Below, in pieces: positions 56,357-64,000 of a stretch of DNA of 64,000 bases. The notes beneath the pieces were generated by a model. That model was not told the origin of the DNA, did not search any database, and worked only from the letters and a program-made list of their open reading frames with translations. Every line of letters starts with the position of its first letter. Position 1 is the first letter of the stretch. The translations under genes were made by a program, and so were the position numbers. Origin of the DNA: Sinorhizobium kostiense (GTDB taxonomy: Bacteria > Pseudomonadota > Alphaproteobacteria > Rhizobiales > Rhizobiaceae); NCBI RefSeq assembly GCF_017874595.1, contig NZ_JAGILA010000001.1, forward strand, positions 434,001 to 498,000, given 5' to 3'.

Positions 56357-58150
56357 ATGAAGGCAATAGCATTCGGTTTTGGGTCTGACGCCAAAGCTGT
56401 CCTTGCTGCGATCGGCAAGTCGCAAGCTATCATCGAGTTCGACCTGACTGGCAAGGTTCTGACGGCCAACGCCAATTTTTGCCGCGCCCTCGGCTACGAA
56501 GCATCCGAGATCATCGGACAGCATCACCGCATGTTCGTTGATCCGGCGGAGGCCTCCTCCCCCGAGTACCGGGAGTTCTGGGCAAGGCTCAACCGCGGTG
56601 AGTTCGACCAGCGCCAGTACAAGCGCATCGGCAAGGGTGGCAAGGAAGTGTGGATCGAAGCCTCCTACAATCCCGTCTTCCGAGGCGGCAAGCCCTACAA
56701 GGTCTTCAAATTCGCTACCGAAATCACGGCACAAAAGCTGAAAAGTAGTGAGGATACCGGCAAGCTTGAGGCTCTTTCACGCGCGCAGGCGGTCATCGAG
56801 TTCACGCCGAGCGGTGACATCCTGGCGGCGAATCAGAATTTCCTCTCGGCGCTCGGCTATCAGTTCTCGGAAATCCAAGGCCGCCACCATTCGATGTTCT
56901 GCGACAGCGCCTATTCGGCCAGTGACGACTATCGCCGCTTCTGGCAGCGGCTGTCGGGAGGCGAATTCATCGCCGACGAATTCCTGCGGATCGGCAAGGC
57001 CGGCAAGAGAGTCTACATCCAAGCCTCGTACAACCCGATCTTCGACATGAACGGCAGGGTCTTCAAGGTCGTCAAATTCGCCACCGACGTCACCGCCCGG
57101 GTGAATAATGTCGACCAACTCGCGGCCGCGCTGACGCAACTCTCGAACGGTGATCTGACGCAGAACCTGACCACCCCGTTCATTCCCAGTCTGGAAAAGC
57201 TTAGAATCGACTTCAACGCCGCGATGGAGAAGCTGCGTACGGCTATGCAGGCGGTGGCCGAAAACGCGAGCGGGATCGCGGCCGGCTCGCAGCAGATTCA
57301 GTCGGCCTCCGACGATCTGTCGAGGCGGACGGAACAGCAGGCCGCCTCGGTCGAGGAAACAGCCGCAGCCCTTGAAGAGATCACCACCACCGTAACCGAT
57401 ACTAGCCGCCGTGCGGAAGAGGCGGGACAACTGGTCCGCAAGACGCGCGAAAACGCCGAGCACTCCGGCAAAGTCGTGCGCAGCGCCATCGAGGCCATGG
57501 GCAAGATCGAGAACTCCTCCTCGGAGATCTCCAACATTATCGGCGTCATCGACGAGATCGCCTTCCAGACCAATCTTCTGGCGCTCAACGCTGGGGTCGA
57601 GGCGGCGCGCGCCGGTGATGCCGGAAAGGGTTTCGCCGTCGTTGCCCAAGAGGTGCGCGAACTTGCCCAGCGGTCGGCCAAGGCCGCAAAGGAGATCAAG
57701 GACCTGATTACTGATTCGAACGCGCATGTTAAGAGCGGCGTGGCGCTCGTCGGTGAAACGGGCACGGTACTCGATGCGATCGTATCGCAGGTCCAACAGG
57801 TCAACGGCAATGTCGAGGCGATCGTCGAAGCTGCCAGAGAGCAGGCCACCGGGATCAAGGAGATCAACGAGGCGGTCAACACGATGGATCAGGGCACGCA
57901 GCAGAATGCGGCGATGGTCGAAGAATCGACAGCCGCGGCTCACAGCCTCGCCAGAGAGGCCGAGGCGCTGTTCCAGTTGCTGGGCCAGTTCAACATCGGA
58001 AACAGCGTGACTTCGCGTCAGACGCGGGTGACCGAGGCTACCGCCGCATCGAAACCCGTCGCCTCCCCGGCGCGGTTGATGGCGACCAAGGTAGCGGCCG
58101 CCTTCCACGGCAATGCTGCCGTTGCATCCGACAATTGGGAGTCGTTTTGA
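56357..58150 (+). CDS. soluble PAS-PAS methyl-accepting chemotaxis protein
   Basis: A 597-residue chemoreceptor with no membrane segment. Two PAS domains (about 10-125 and 130-250) share [30 protein letters not shown] and look like a tandem duplication, with the redox or heme ligand unknown. A HAMP-like linker ([13 protein letters not shown]) follows, then the signalling hairpin, [20 protein letters not shown] with the tip near 410. The extreme C-terminus is NWESF, the CheR/CheB docking pentapeptide. The start at 56357 follows a GGAGG site. Confidence 0.93.
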   Translation: MKAIAFGFGSDAKAVLAAIGKSQAIIEFDLTGKVLTANANFCRALGYEASEIIGQHHRMFVDPAEASSPEYREFWARLNRGEFDQRQYKRIGKGGKEVWIEASYNPVFRGGKPYKVFKFATEITAQKLKSSEDTGKLEALSRAQAVIEFTPSGDILAANQNFLSALGYQFSEIQGRHHSMFCDSAYSASDDYRRFWQRLSGGEFIADEFLRIGKAGKRVYIQASYNPIFDMNGRVFKVVKFATDVTARVNNVDQLAAALTQLSNGDLTQNLTTPFIPSLEKLRIDFNAAMEKLRTAMQAVAENASGIAAGSQQIQSASDDLSRRTEQQAASVEETAAALEEITTTVTDTSRRAEEAGQLVRKTRENAEHSGKVVRSAIEAMGKIENSSSEISNIIGVIDEIAFQTNLLALNAGVEAARAGDAGKGFAVVAQEVRELAQRSAKAAKEIKDLITDSNAHVKSGVALVGETGTVLDAIVSQVQQVNGNVEAIVEAAREQATGIKEINEAVNTMDQGTQQNAAMVEESTAAAHSLAREAEALFQLLGQFNIGNSVTSRQTRVTEATAASKPVASPARLMATKVAAAFHGNAAVASDNWESF

Positions 58151-58221
58151 TAGCTGAACCGATGGACGGCGTTCACGTATCTTCGGTGTTAGCGCGTTCT
58201 TTCGAGCAATTCCTGGTCTCC

Positions 58222-58253
58222 CACAAGGCGCCTCGCACGCGACGCGCCTTGTG
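58222..58253. terminator. bidirectional hairpin terminator
   Basis: A perfect 10-bp stem, CACAAGGCGC/GCGCCTTGTG (58222-58231/58244-58253), stands between the convergent chemoreceptor and thuB genes. No long T-run follows on either strand. Confidence 0.55.
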
Positions 58254-58299
58254 AGGAGATGCGCTCACGGGATTGCAATTCCATGTGGCGGCAAAATGC

Positions 58300-59349
58300 T
58301 CAGGCGACAATTTCGACTTCGCAGCGCGCGCGCTCGGTTTCGATCGCAAGATCCAGGACCTTCTGCAAGTTGGCGGCGTGGCGGAAGCCGGGTTCGACCA
58401 TCTGTCCCGCCCGGGCGGCCTCGACGAAGCGCTGGTAGTTGGTCGGCACCGTACCGGAGTCGATCTCGCGCCAGACGGCCGCTTCGACGTCCTCCCCCAA
58501 GCAGCCCTTGAGCAGCGACCCTTGCGGCGTGTGGACCACTTCCAGCGCGCCCTTGTCGCCGTGCAGCCTCAGCCTCAACTCATTCAGATGGCCGGTCGCC
58601 CAGCGGCTCGCGTGGATCACGCCCATCGCCCCATTCTCCAGTTCCACCGTCATCGCGAAGCTGTCATTGGCGTCGAGGTCATATTCGCCGATGCGGTTTC
58701 CCGGCGCCTTTTCAAAGGACTTGAGGCGCGCGAAGACCCGCTCGACCGAACTGCCGGCACCATAGCCGGCGAAGTCCAGGATATGGATGCCGACGTCGCC
58801 GAGGACGCCGTTGGAGCCATGCTTCGTCGAAAGCCGCCACAGCCACTTCGACTCTCGCGCCCAATCTCCCCAGGCCTTGGAGACCAGCCAGCTTTGCAGG
58901 TAGGACGCCTCCAGATGCCGAATCCGGCCGATTTCGCCGCTGAGGACCAACTCGCGCGCCTTCTGCAGCGGCGCGACGTTGCGATAGGTGAGGTTCACCA
59001 TGGTGACGAGGCCTGAGCGCTCGGCGGCCTCGGCCATTTCCGCCGCTTTGTCGTAGTTCTCCGCAAGCGGCTTTTCGCAGAGCACGTGCTTGCCGGCGGC
59101 AATCAACGCCAGCGTCGTCGGATGATGCGCCTTGTCCGGCGTGACGTTGGTCACCGCATCGAACTCGCCCCAGGCGATCGCTTCCTCGAGCGAGGTGAAG
59201 GTCTGGTCGATGTCATGCTGGGCGGCGAAGGCCTTGGCACGCGACGGGTCGACATCGACGGCGCCGACTATCTCGACGCCCTCTATCTTGGAGAATGCAT
59301 TAGCGTGGCTGTTTGCCATGCCGCCCGTTCCGAGTATCAGCAGACGCAT
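58300..59349 (-). CDS. thuB: Gfo/Idh/MocA-type oxidoreductase ThuB
   Basis: A 349-residue NAD(P)-dependent oxidoreductase with the Rossmann motif LILGTGGMANSHANAF and the catalytic Lys in VLCEKPLAEN. In Sinorhizobium, ThuAB convert trehalose-type disaccharides to 3-keto derivatives during catabolism. It is the last gene of the thuEFGKAB operon, 10 bases after thuA. Confidence 0.9.
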   Translation of the reverse strand: MRLLILGTGGMANSHANAFSKIEGVEIVGAVDVDPSRAKAFAAQHDIDQTFTSLEEAIAWGEFDAVTNVTPDKAHHPTTLALIAAGKHVLCEKPLAENYDKAAEMAEAAERSGLVTMVNLTYRNVAPLQKARELVLSGEIGRIRHLEASYLQSWLVSKAWGDWARESKWLWRLSTKHGSNGVLGDVGIHILDFAGYGAGSSVERVFARLKSFEKAPGNRIGEYDLDANDSFAMTVELENGAMGVIHASRWATGHLNELRLRLHGDKGALEVVHTPQGSLLKGCLGEDVEAAVWREIDSGTVPTNYQRFVEAARAGQMVEPGFRHAANLQKVLDLAIETERARCEVEIVA

Positions 59350-59359
59350 GGGAGAGCCC

Positions 59360-60145
59360 TCACCTGTAACCCGCTTGGCCGGCGCGATGCAGCTTCGGAC
59401 CGCGTTCCTCGATCGGTTCCAATGCCTTTTCGACCGGCACGTTCGGGGCTTTGTGGATCGCTTCGTAGGTACCTTGAGGGTTGTAGGCCCATTTCACCGC
59501 GTTGCGGAGCACGTGGTGCACCGTGGCGTCGTGATAGGTGGGGTAGGTTTCATGCCCCGGGCGGAAATAGAAGATGTTGCCCGCGCCGCGCCGCCAGGTG
59601 AGCCCCGAGCGGAAGACCTCGCCGCCGGCGAACCAGGAGATGAACACCGTCTCCAACGGCTCGGGTACGGAGAAATATTCGCCATACATTTCCTCGTGCT
59701 CGATCACGAAGTGATCGTCCAGGCCTTCGGCGATCGGGTGGCGCGGATTGACCACCCATACACGTTCCCGTTCGCCCGCCTCGCGCCACTTCAGCGCGCA
59801 GGGCGTGCCCATCAGTCGTTTGAAGACTTTTGAGAAGTGGCCGGAATGGAGCACGATCAGCCCCATGCCTTCCCAAACCCGTTTTGCGACGCGTTCGACG
59901 ATCTCGTCGTCGACGGCGCCGTGGGCGGCATGGCCCCACCAGAGGAGCACGTCGGCAGAGGCGAGCCGCTTCTCGCTCAGGCCGTGCTCGGGCTCCTGCA
60001 GGGTAGCGGTCGTCGCCTCTATCGCCGGATCGGCATTGAGCGCCGCGGCAATGGTGTTATGCATGCCGTCCGGGTAGATTTCCCGAACCGTGGCATTTTT
60101 CTGCTCGTGGACGTTTTCGCCCCACACGATTGCGTTTATGGACAA
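59360..60145 (-). CDS. thuA: trehalose utilisation protein ThuA
   Basis: A 261-residue class-I-glutamine-amidotransferase-like protein. I start it at the TTG at 60145: GAGGAGA stands seven bases upstream and the protein then reads [17 protein letters not shown] as in other ThuA. The frame stays open further, but runs back into a repeat element. Features are [20 protein letters not shown] and [15 protein letters not shown]. It acts with ThuB in trehalose/maltitol-type disaccharide degradation. Confidence 0.9.
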   Translation of the reverse strand: MSINAIVWGENVHEQKNATVREIYPDGMHNTIAAALNADPAIEATTATLQEPEHGLSEKRLASADVLLWWGHAAHGAVDDEIVERVAKRVWEGMGLIVLHSGHFSKVFKRLMGTPCALKWREAGERERVWVVNPRHPIAEGLDDHFVIEHEEMYGEYFSVPEPLETVFISWFAGGEVFRSGLTWRRGAGNIFYFRPGHETYPTYHDATVHHVLRNAVKWAYNPQGTYEAIHKAPNVPVEKALEPIEERGPKLHRAGQAGYR

Positions 60146-60231
60146 GGTCAGTCTCCTCGTGGTTTGGCCACCCGGCAGGGGTGTCGCTATACTGTTTGAC
60201 ATTGTCGACGCGGGCTCAGGGCCTGACGGCA

Positions 60232-60325
60232 TGTCCCCTCTGGTTCTGGACCCGAGGAGACATGCAGATTCGAGTGCTGCAGCGAGCTTTGCGCGTCTGA
60301 TCAGACGCGCCGCTGTAGCCGGTCT
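60232..60325. repeat. RIME-like element between thuK and thuA
   Basis: It contains the perfect 20-bp palindrome GCGCGTCTGATCAGACGCGC (60291-60310), flanked by GCTGCAGCG and CGCTGTAGC arms (60276-60284/60311-60319, one mismatch). The left part (ATGCAGATTCGAGTGCTGCA) matches the middle of the 54.8 kb element. It lies inside the thu operon. Confidence 0.65.
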
Positions 60326-60363
60326 AACGTCTGGCGTCTGGAAATGATCCCGAATAGGTTGAT

Positions 60364-61392
60364 CTAGGCGGCACCCCGCATGTGCATGCGCCCGAGGGAG
60401 CGCCCAGCCGCATCGAAGCGATGGATCTGGCCGGCAGCCGGCGAGATCCGCACGGTCTCTCCAGGTCCATGGCGGGACGTGCCACTCTCGCGGACGATCA
60501 CCGGCTCCTCGGTACCGATGTCGAGATAAACATAGCTGTCGGAACCGAGCATCTCCGAGTGGACGACCGTTCCGGACCACACACCGCCCGCCGGATCGAT
60601 TTCCAGATGCTCGGCACGAAGGCCGATCGTGTGGGCGTCGTATGCCGAGGCGAAGGGACCGGAAAGGAAATTCATTTTCGGCGAGCCGATGAAGCCGGCG
60701 ACGAAGACCGAATTCGGGTTTTCGTAAAGCTCCAGCGGAGTGCCGATCTGCTCGACGCGCCCGTCACGCAGAACGCAGATGCGGTCGGCAAGCGTCATCG
60801 CCTCCACCTGGTCGTGCGTGACATAGATCATCGTGGTCTTGTGCATGCTGCGGTGAAGCCTGGCGATCTCGATTCGGGTCGCCACGCGCAGCGCCGCATC
60901 GAGATTCGACAGCGGCTCGTCGAAGAGGAAGACCTTCGGATCGCGCACGATCGCGCGGCCGATCGCGACGCGCTGGCGCTGTCCGCCGGAAAGCTGGCGC
61001 GGCAACCTTTCGAGATAGGGGGTGAGTTGCAGCATCTCCGCCGCCGTCTCCACGCGCTTCCTGCACTGATCCTTGCCCTTGCCGGCGAGCTGCATGCCGA
61101 AGGCCATGTTCTCGAAGACCGTCATATGGGGATAAAGCGCATAGGACTGGAAGACCATGGCGATGCCGCGTTTCGACGGCACGAGATGGTTGACCACTTG
61201 GCCGTCGAAGGAAAGTGTGCCGGACGTGATCTCCTCGAGCCCCGCGATCAGTCTCAAGAGCGTGGACTTGCCGCAGCCGGAAGGCCCGACGAAGACCATG
61301 AATTCGCCGGCCCGTATGTCCATGCTGACGCCCTTGATGACCTCGAAAGCGCCGAAGGACTTGCGGATGTCGCGCAATTGCAGCTCAGCCAT
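60364..61392 (-). CDS. thuK: ABC transporter ATPase ThuK (MalK-type)
   Basis: A 342-residue CUT1 ATPase with Walker [11 protein letters not shown], signature [14 protein letters not shown], Walker [14 protein letters not shown], and a C-terminal TOBE regulatory region ([14 protein letters not shown]). It powers disaccharide uptake with ThuFG. A gap of 218 bases with the repeat separates it from thuA. Confidence 0.94.
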   Translation of the reverse strand: MAELQLRDIRKSFGAFEVIKGVSMDIRAGEFMVFVGPSGCGKSTLLRLIAGLEEITSGTLSFDGQVVNHLVPSKRGIAMVFQSYALYPHMTVFENMAFGMQLAGKGKDQCRKRVETAAEMLQLTPYLERLPRQLSGGQRQRVAIGRAIVRDPKVFLFDEPLSNLDAALRVATRIEIARLHRSMHKTTMIYVTHDQVEAMTLADRICVLRDGRVEQIGTPLELYENPNSVFVAGFIGSPKMNFLSGPFASAYDAHTIGLRAEHLEIDPAGGVWSGTVVHSEMLGSDSYVYLDIGTEEPVIVRESGTSRHGPGETVRISPAAGQIHRFDAAGRSLGRMHMRGAA

Positions 61393-61498
61393 GATTTTCT
61401 CCCAGGATCTCTAGAATGCTCATATGTTCGCGCGAAGCTATCCAATTGCTTTCGCCGCATTTGTGCTAAGTCAGGTGGGCCAGCTGACTGAAAAATGC

Positions 61499-62329
61499 TC
61501 AGCCTTTAACGCCACCGGCCGTGAGTCCGGATATGATCCGCCGCTGAAAGATCAGCACCAGGATCACCAGCGGCACCGTGACGATCACCGACGCGGCCAT
61601 GATGTTGCCCCAGGGGATCTCGAAGTTGCTGCTGCCGGAGAGCAGCGCGATCGCGACCGGCACGGTGCGCTGCGTGTCGGACGAGGTGAATGTCAGCGCG
61701 AAGAGGAACTCGTTCCAGGCGGCGATGAAGGCGAGTAGTCCCGTCGTCACCAGCGCCGGCCACATGAGCGGCATGAAGACGCGGGTGACGATGACAAAGG
61801 GCGAGGCACCGTCGACGATCGCCGCCTCCTCGATCTCGACCGGCAGGTCGCGCATGAAGGTGGTGAGCACCCAGACGGTGAACGGAAGCGTGAAGATCAT
61901 GTAGGAAAAGATCAGCGCCAGCGGCGTGTTGAAGATGCCGACGGAGCGCACGAGTTCAAACAGGCCGGCAAGCACTGCGATCTGAGGAAACATCGACACC
62001 GACAGGATGGTGAGTAGCAGCAGGGCCCGGCCGCGAAACCGCACCCGCCCGAGCGCATAGGCGGACGTCACCGCAAGCAGCAGGGAAATGGCGACGACCG
62101 AGGTCGCGACCAGCAATGAGTTGCCGAGATTGCGCAGGAAGCTGCCGTGCGAAACGACGCTCGTGTAATTGGCGAGGGAGAGTTCCGTCGGCCAATAATC
62201 GACGCGGAAGAGGGCAGTGCCGGATTTGAGGCTCGTCAGCACCGCATAATAGAAGGGAAAGACCGCGATTACGATGATCACCACGACCAGGGCGTAAAAG
62301 GCGGCACGCTTTACGACGGTGACGGCCAT
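61499..62329 (-). CDS. thuG: ABC transporter permease ThuG
   Basis: A 276-residue MalG-type permease with six helices and the EAA loop EEAAIVDGASPFVIVTRVFM. The start at 62329 gives MAVTVVKRAAF and overlaps the thuF stop by one base (TGATG), which indicates coupling. Confidence 0.93.
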   Translation of the reverse strand: MAVTVVKRAAFYALVVVIIVIAVFPFYYAVLTSLKSGTALFRVDYWPTELSLANYTSVVSHGSFLRNLGNSLLVATSVVAISLLLAVTSAYALGRVRFRGRALLLLTILSVSMFPQIAVLAGLFELVRSVGIFNTPLALIFSYMIFTLPFTVWVLTTFMRDLPVEIEEAAIVDGASPFVIVTRVFMPLMWPALVTTGLLAFIAAWNEFLFALTFTSSDTQRTVPVAIALLSGSSNFEIPWGNIMAASVIVTVPLVILVLIFQRRIISGLTAGGVKG

Positions 62330-63312
62330 CAGCGTTCTCCTTCGAAGTTGACCCGCCCGAACCACATGTAAAGGACGGTGATCGCGGCGATGATGAGAAA
62401 GAGCATGGTCGAGGCGGCGGCGCCGTAGGCGAACTTGTCGAAATCGAAAAGGTTCTCGCGCGCCAGCACCGACATTGTCTTCGTCTGGGCGTTGTTGGGG
62501 GTCAGCACATAGATCAGGTCGAAGATGCGCAGCGCGTCGAGCATGCGGAAAATGACAGCGACCATCAGCGCCGGGCGAATGAGCGGCAGCGTCACCCGCC
62601 AGAATACCTTCACCGGATGAACACCGTCGATCTTCGCGGCCTCGTAGACATCGCCCGGCACCATCTGCAGTCCGGCGAGGATGAGGAGCGCCATGAAAGG
62701 CGTCGTCTTCCAGACGTCGACGATCAGAACGGCGATCATCGCCGTATCCGGATTGGCGGTCCAGGCGACCTTCTGGCTGATCAGCCCGAGGCCGAGCAGA
62801 ATGTCGTTCAGGATGCCGAACTGGTCATTCAGCATCCAGGCCCACATTTTCGCGGACACGATCGTCGGGATCGCCCAGGGGATGAGGATGGCGGCGCGCA
62901 CGAGGCCACGGCCTGGAAATCGCGCGTTCAAAACCAGTGCCACCACCAGTCCGAGTACCGTTTCGATGCTCACGGAGACCAAGGTGAACTTCAGAGTGTT
63001 CCAGACGGCGTTCCACCAGGCGGGATCGGCGAGCAGACCACGGTAGATGGTCCGGCCGCTCTTCAGCGTGATCCAGGTGAGATAATTGTCGAAGCCGATG
63101 AACTCAGCGCCTGCGGGATTGGTCAAGGACGCAGTGGTAAAGCTGAAATAGATGGTCCTGACGAGCGGCCAGCCGGCGACGAGCGCCAACACGAGAAGCG
63201 TCGGCGCCAGGAACACCCAGGCGGAGCGGACGCGCTGCGCTTTTAGGTCCGAATGAATCTGCGTGTGGCGCCCGAGTGCAGCCGGCGGATCCGCGACGGC
63301 AAGATCGGTCAT
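62329..63312 (-). CDS. thuF: ABC transporter permease ThuF
   Basis: A 327-residue MalF-type permease with about six helices and the EAA-type loop YEAAKIDGVHPVKVFWRVT. It pairs with ThuG to form the channel of the trehalose/maltose/sucrose transporter. Confidence 0.93.
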   Translation of the reverse strand: MTDLAVADPPAALGRHTQIHSDLKAQRVRSAWVFLAPTLLVLALVAGWPLVRTIYFSFTTASLTNPAGAEFIGFDNYLTWITLKSGRTIYRGLLADPAWWNAVWNTLKFTLVSVSIETVLGLVVALVLNARFPGRGLVRAAILIPWAIPTIVSAKMWAWMLNDQFGILNDILLGLGLISQKVAWTANPDTAMIAVLIVDVWKTTPFMALLILAGLQMVPGDVYEAAKIDGVHPVKVFWRVTLPLIRPALMVAVIFRMLDALRIFDLIYVLTPNNAQTKTMSVLARENLFDFDKFAYGAAASTMLFLIIAAITVLYMWFGRVNFEGER

Positions 63313-63357
63313 GACTGTGGCTCCCCTCTCCGTGCGGCTTTCGCCGCTGTTTCGGTA

Positions 63358-63386
63358 GGGATGGCGGCCGGTGCGGCCGCCATCCC
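63358..63386 (-). terminator. strong hairpin between thuE and thuF
   Basis: A perfect 12-bp stem (63358-63369/63375-63386) with a 5-base loop lies in the 138-base gap after thuE. With no T-run it is more likely a 3'-stabiliser or attenuator that gives the binding protein more expression than the membrane parts, as in other sugar ABC operons. Confidence 0.6.
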
Positions 63387-63450
63387 CGGCGACGGCTGCA
63401 AGGCGCGGAAGCAGATGCGAATTATCGGCGCTTCCGTGCCTCGGGGAGGC

Positions 63451-64000
63451 TTACCAGCTGTCGCCCTTTAGCTCGGTCAGCTCGATCTCGAGCAGTTCTA
63501 AATTCTCGGCGGCAGTTCCGTTGCCGGAGAGCGTATTGTGCACGGCGCTCCAGAATCTCGAGGAAACCTCGTTGTATTTGACCTTGGTGACCGCCGACGG
63601 CCGCGGCACCGCGCTCTCGAAAATGGGCTTCCAGTTCGGCATGAAGGGCTGCGCAGCAGCGACGTCCGGGTCGTCGTAGAGCGAGGCGATCGTCGGCAGT
63701 TGCGAGAGCTGCAGGGCCCGCTCCTTCTGCACCGCCTTCGAAGACAGGAACTTCACAAGCTCGATCGCCGCCTCCTGCTCGTCGGAGTATTTCGATACTG
63801 CGAGATTCCAGCCGCCAAGCGTCGAAGAAGGTTCCTCGCCATCGTTCGCGGCCGGCAGCGGCATGACCTCGAACTTGCCCTTGACGGCGCTGTCATCGCC
63901 ATTTCCAAGCGCATAGGCATAGGGCCAGTTGCGCATGAACACGGCATTGCCCGTCTGCCAGACGCCGCGCGATTCCTCCTCCTGATAGGCGAGCACGCCC
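63451..64000 (-). CDS. thuE: trehalose/sucrose-binding protein ThuE (C-terminal part, cut by window)
   Basis: About 183 residues of the C-terminal half of a family-1 solute-binding protein; the 5' end lies beyond the window. Visible are GNAVFMRNWPYAYALGNG, STLGGWNLAVSKYSDEQEAA and the C-terminal LELLEIELTELKGDSW. It is the first structural gene of thuEFGKAB; a thuR regulator would be expected outside the window. Confidence 0.88.
   Translation of the reverse strand, partial: GVLAYQEEESRGVWQTGNAVFMRNWPYAYALGNGDDSAVKGKFEVMPLPAANDGEEPSSTLGGWNLAVSKYSDEQEAAIELVKFLSSKAVQKERALQLSQLPTIASLYDDPDVAAAQPFMPNWKPIFESAVPRPSAVTKVKYNEVSSRFWSAVHNTLSGNGTAAENLELLEIELTELKGDSW

Overview
The window reads as part of a secondary replicon (chromid or megaplasmid) of a Sinorhizobium/Ensifer-type alphaproteobacterium. 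The grounds are uniformly high GC coding with little intergenic space, a red-type RuBisCO operon next to pqqABCDE and a lanthanide-type methanol dehydrogenase cluster, a thu trehalose/sucrose operon, and rhizobial RIME-like palindromic repeats. From memory, S. meliloti pSymB carries the same modules, but there cbb and thu lie further apart, so a sister species is plausible. No rRNA, tRNA, insertion sequence, prophage or CRISPR array is visible.

Layout. 0.1-2.8 kb: secreted Thr/Gly-repeat protein, patatin-like lipase, SAM methyltransferase. 2.9-6.2 kb (minus): pqqABCDE. 6.6-16.4 kb: cbbR, divergent from cbbF-P-T-A-L-S-X-E, a nearly complete Calvin-cycle operon. 16.5-17.7 kb: thioredoxin-like protein and Gfa. 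17.8-28.0 kb (minus): the formaldehyde/methanol block, read from fdh-fghA-cytochrome c-xoxF-xoxG-xoxJ into a PQQ-associated ABC system (binding protein, beta-propeller, small secreted protein, ATPase, permease). 28.2-29.9 kb: three secreted proteins of unknown function. 30.0-34.1 kb: FIST sensor, hybrid histidine kinase and LuxR-type response regulator, probably the regulators of the block. 34.4-40.9 kb: a small conserved-looking protein, then an orphan sugar-binding protein divergent from a LacI-DUF2264-dehydrogenase-isomerase operon. 41.1-47.6 kb: DUF454 and DUF3307 membrane proteins, a class III nucleotide cyclase, NDH-2 and DoxX, led by a DUF2282/DUF692/DUF2063 bufferin-type RiPP cluster. 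48.0-52.0 kb: GFA-family protein, DUF302 protein, MFS transporter, cupin and LysR regulator. 52.3-54.8 kb: 3-hydroxybutyrate dehydrogenase, a second patatin, an SPW-repeat protein. 55.3-58.2 kb: LuxR solo and a soluble PAS-PAS chemoreceptor. 58.3-64.0 kb (minus): thuE(partial)-F-G-K-A-B.

How the parts fit. PqqABCDE makes the cofactor of XoxF, which oxidises methanol (or similar alcohols) in the periplasm and passes electrons to the cytochromes c. Formaldehyde is taken by Gfa, glutathione-dependent formaldehyde dehydrogenase and S-formylglutathione hydrolase to formate. Formate oxidation (no formate dehydrogenase in the window) would supply CO2 and reductant to the cbb operon. The first 34 kb is therefore a compact C1-oxidation plus CO2-fixation island with its own regulators (CbbR and the FIST/kinase/LuxR trio). 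The most unusual locus is the bufferin-like cluster at 45.0-47.6 kb, linked to respiratory and signalling genes.
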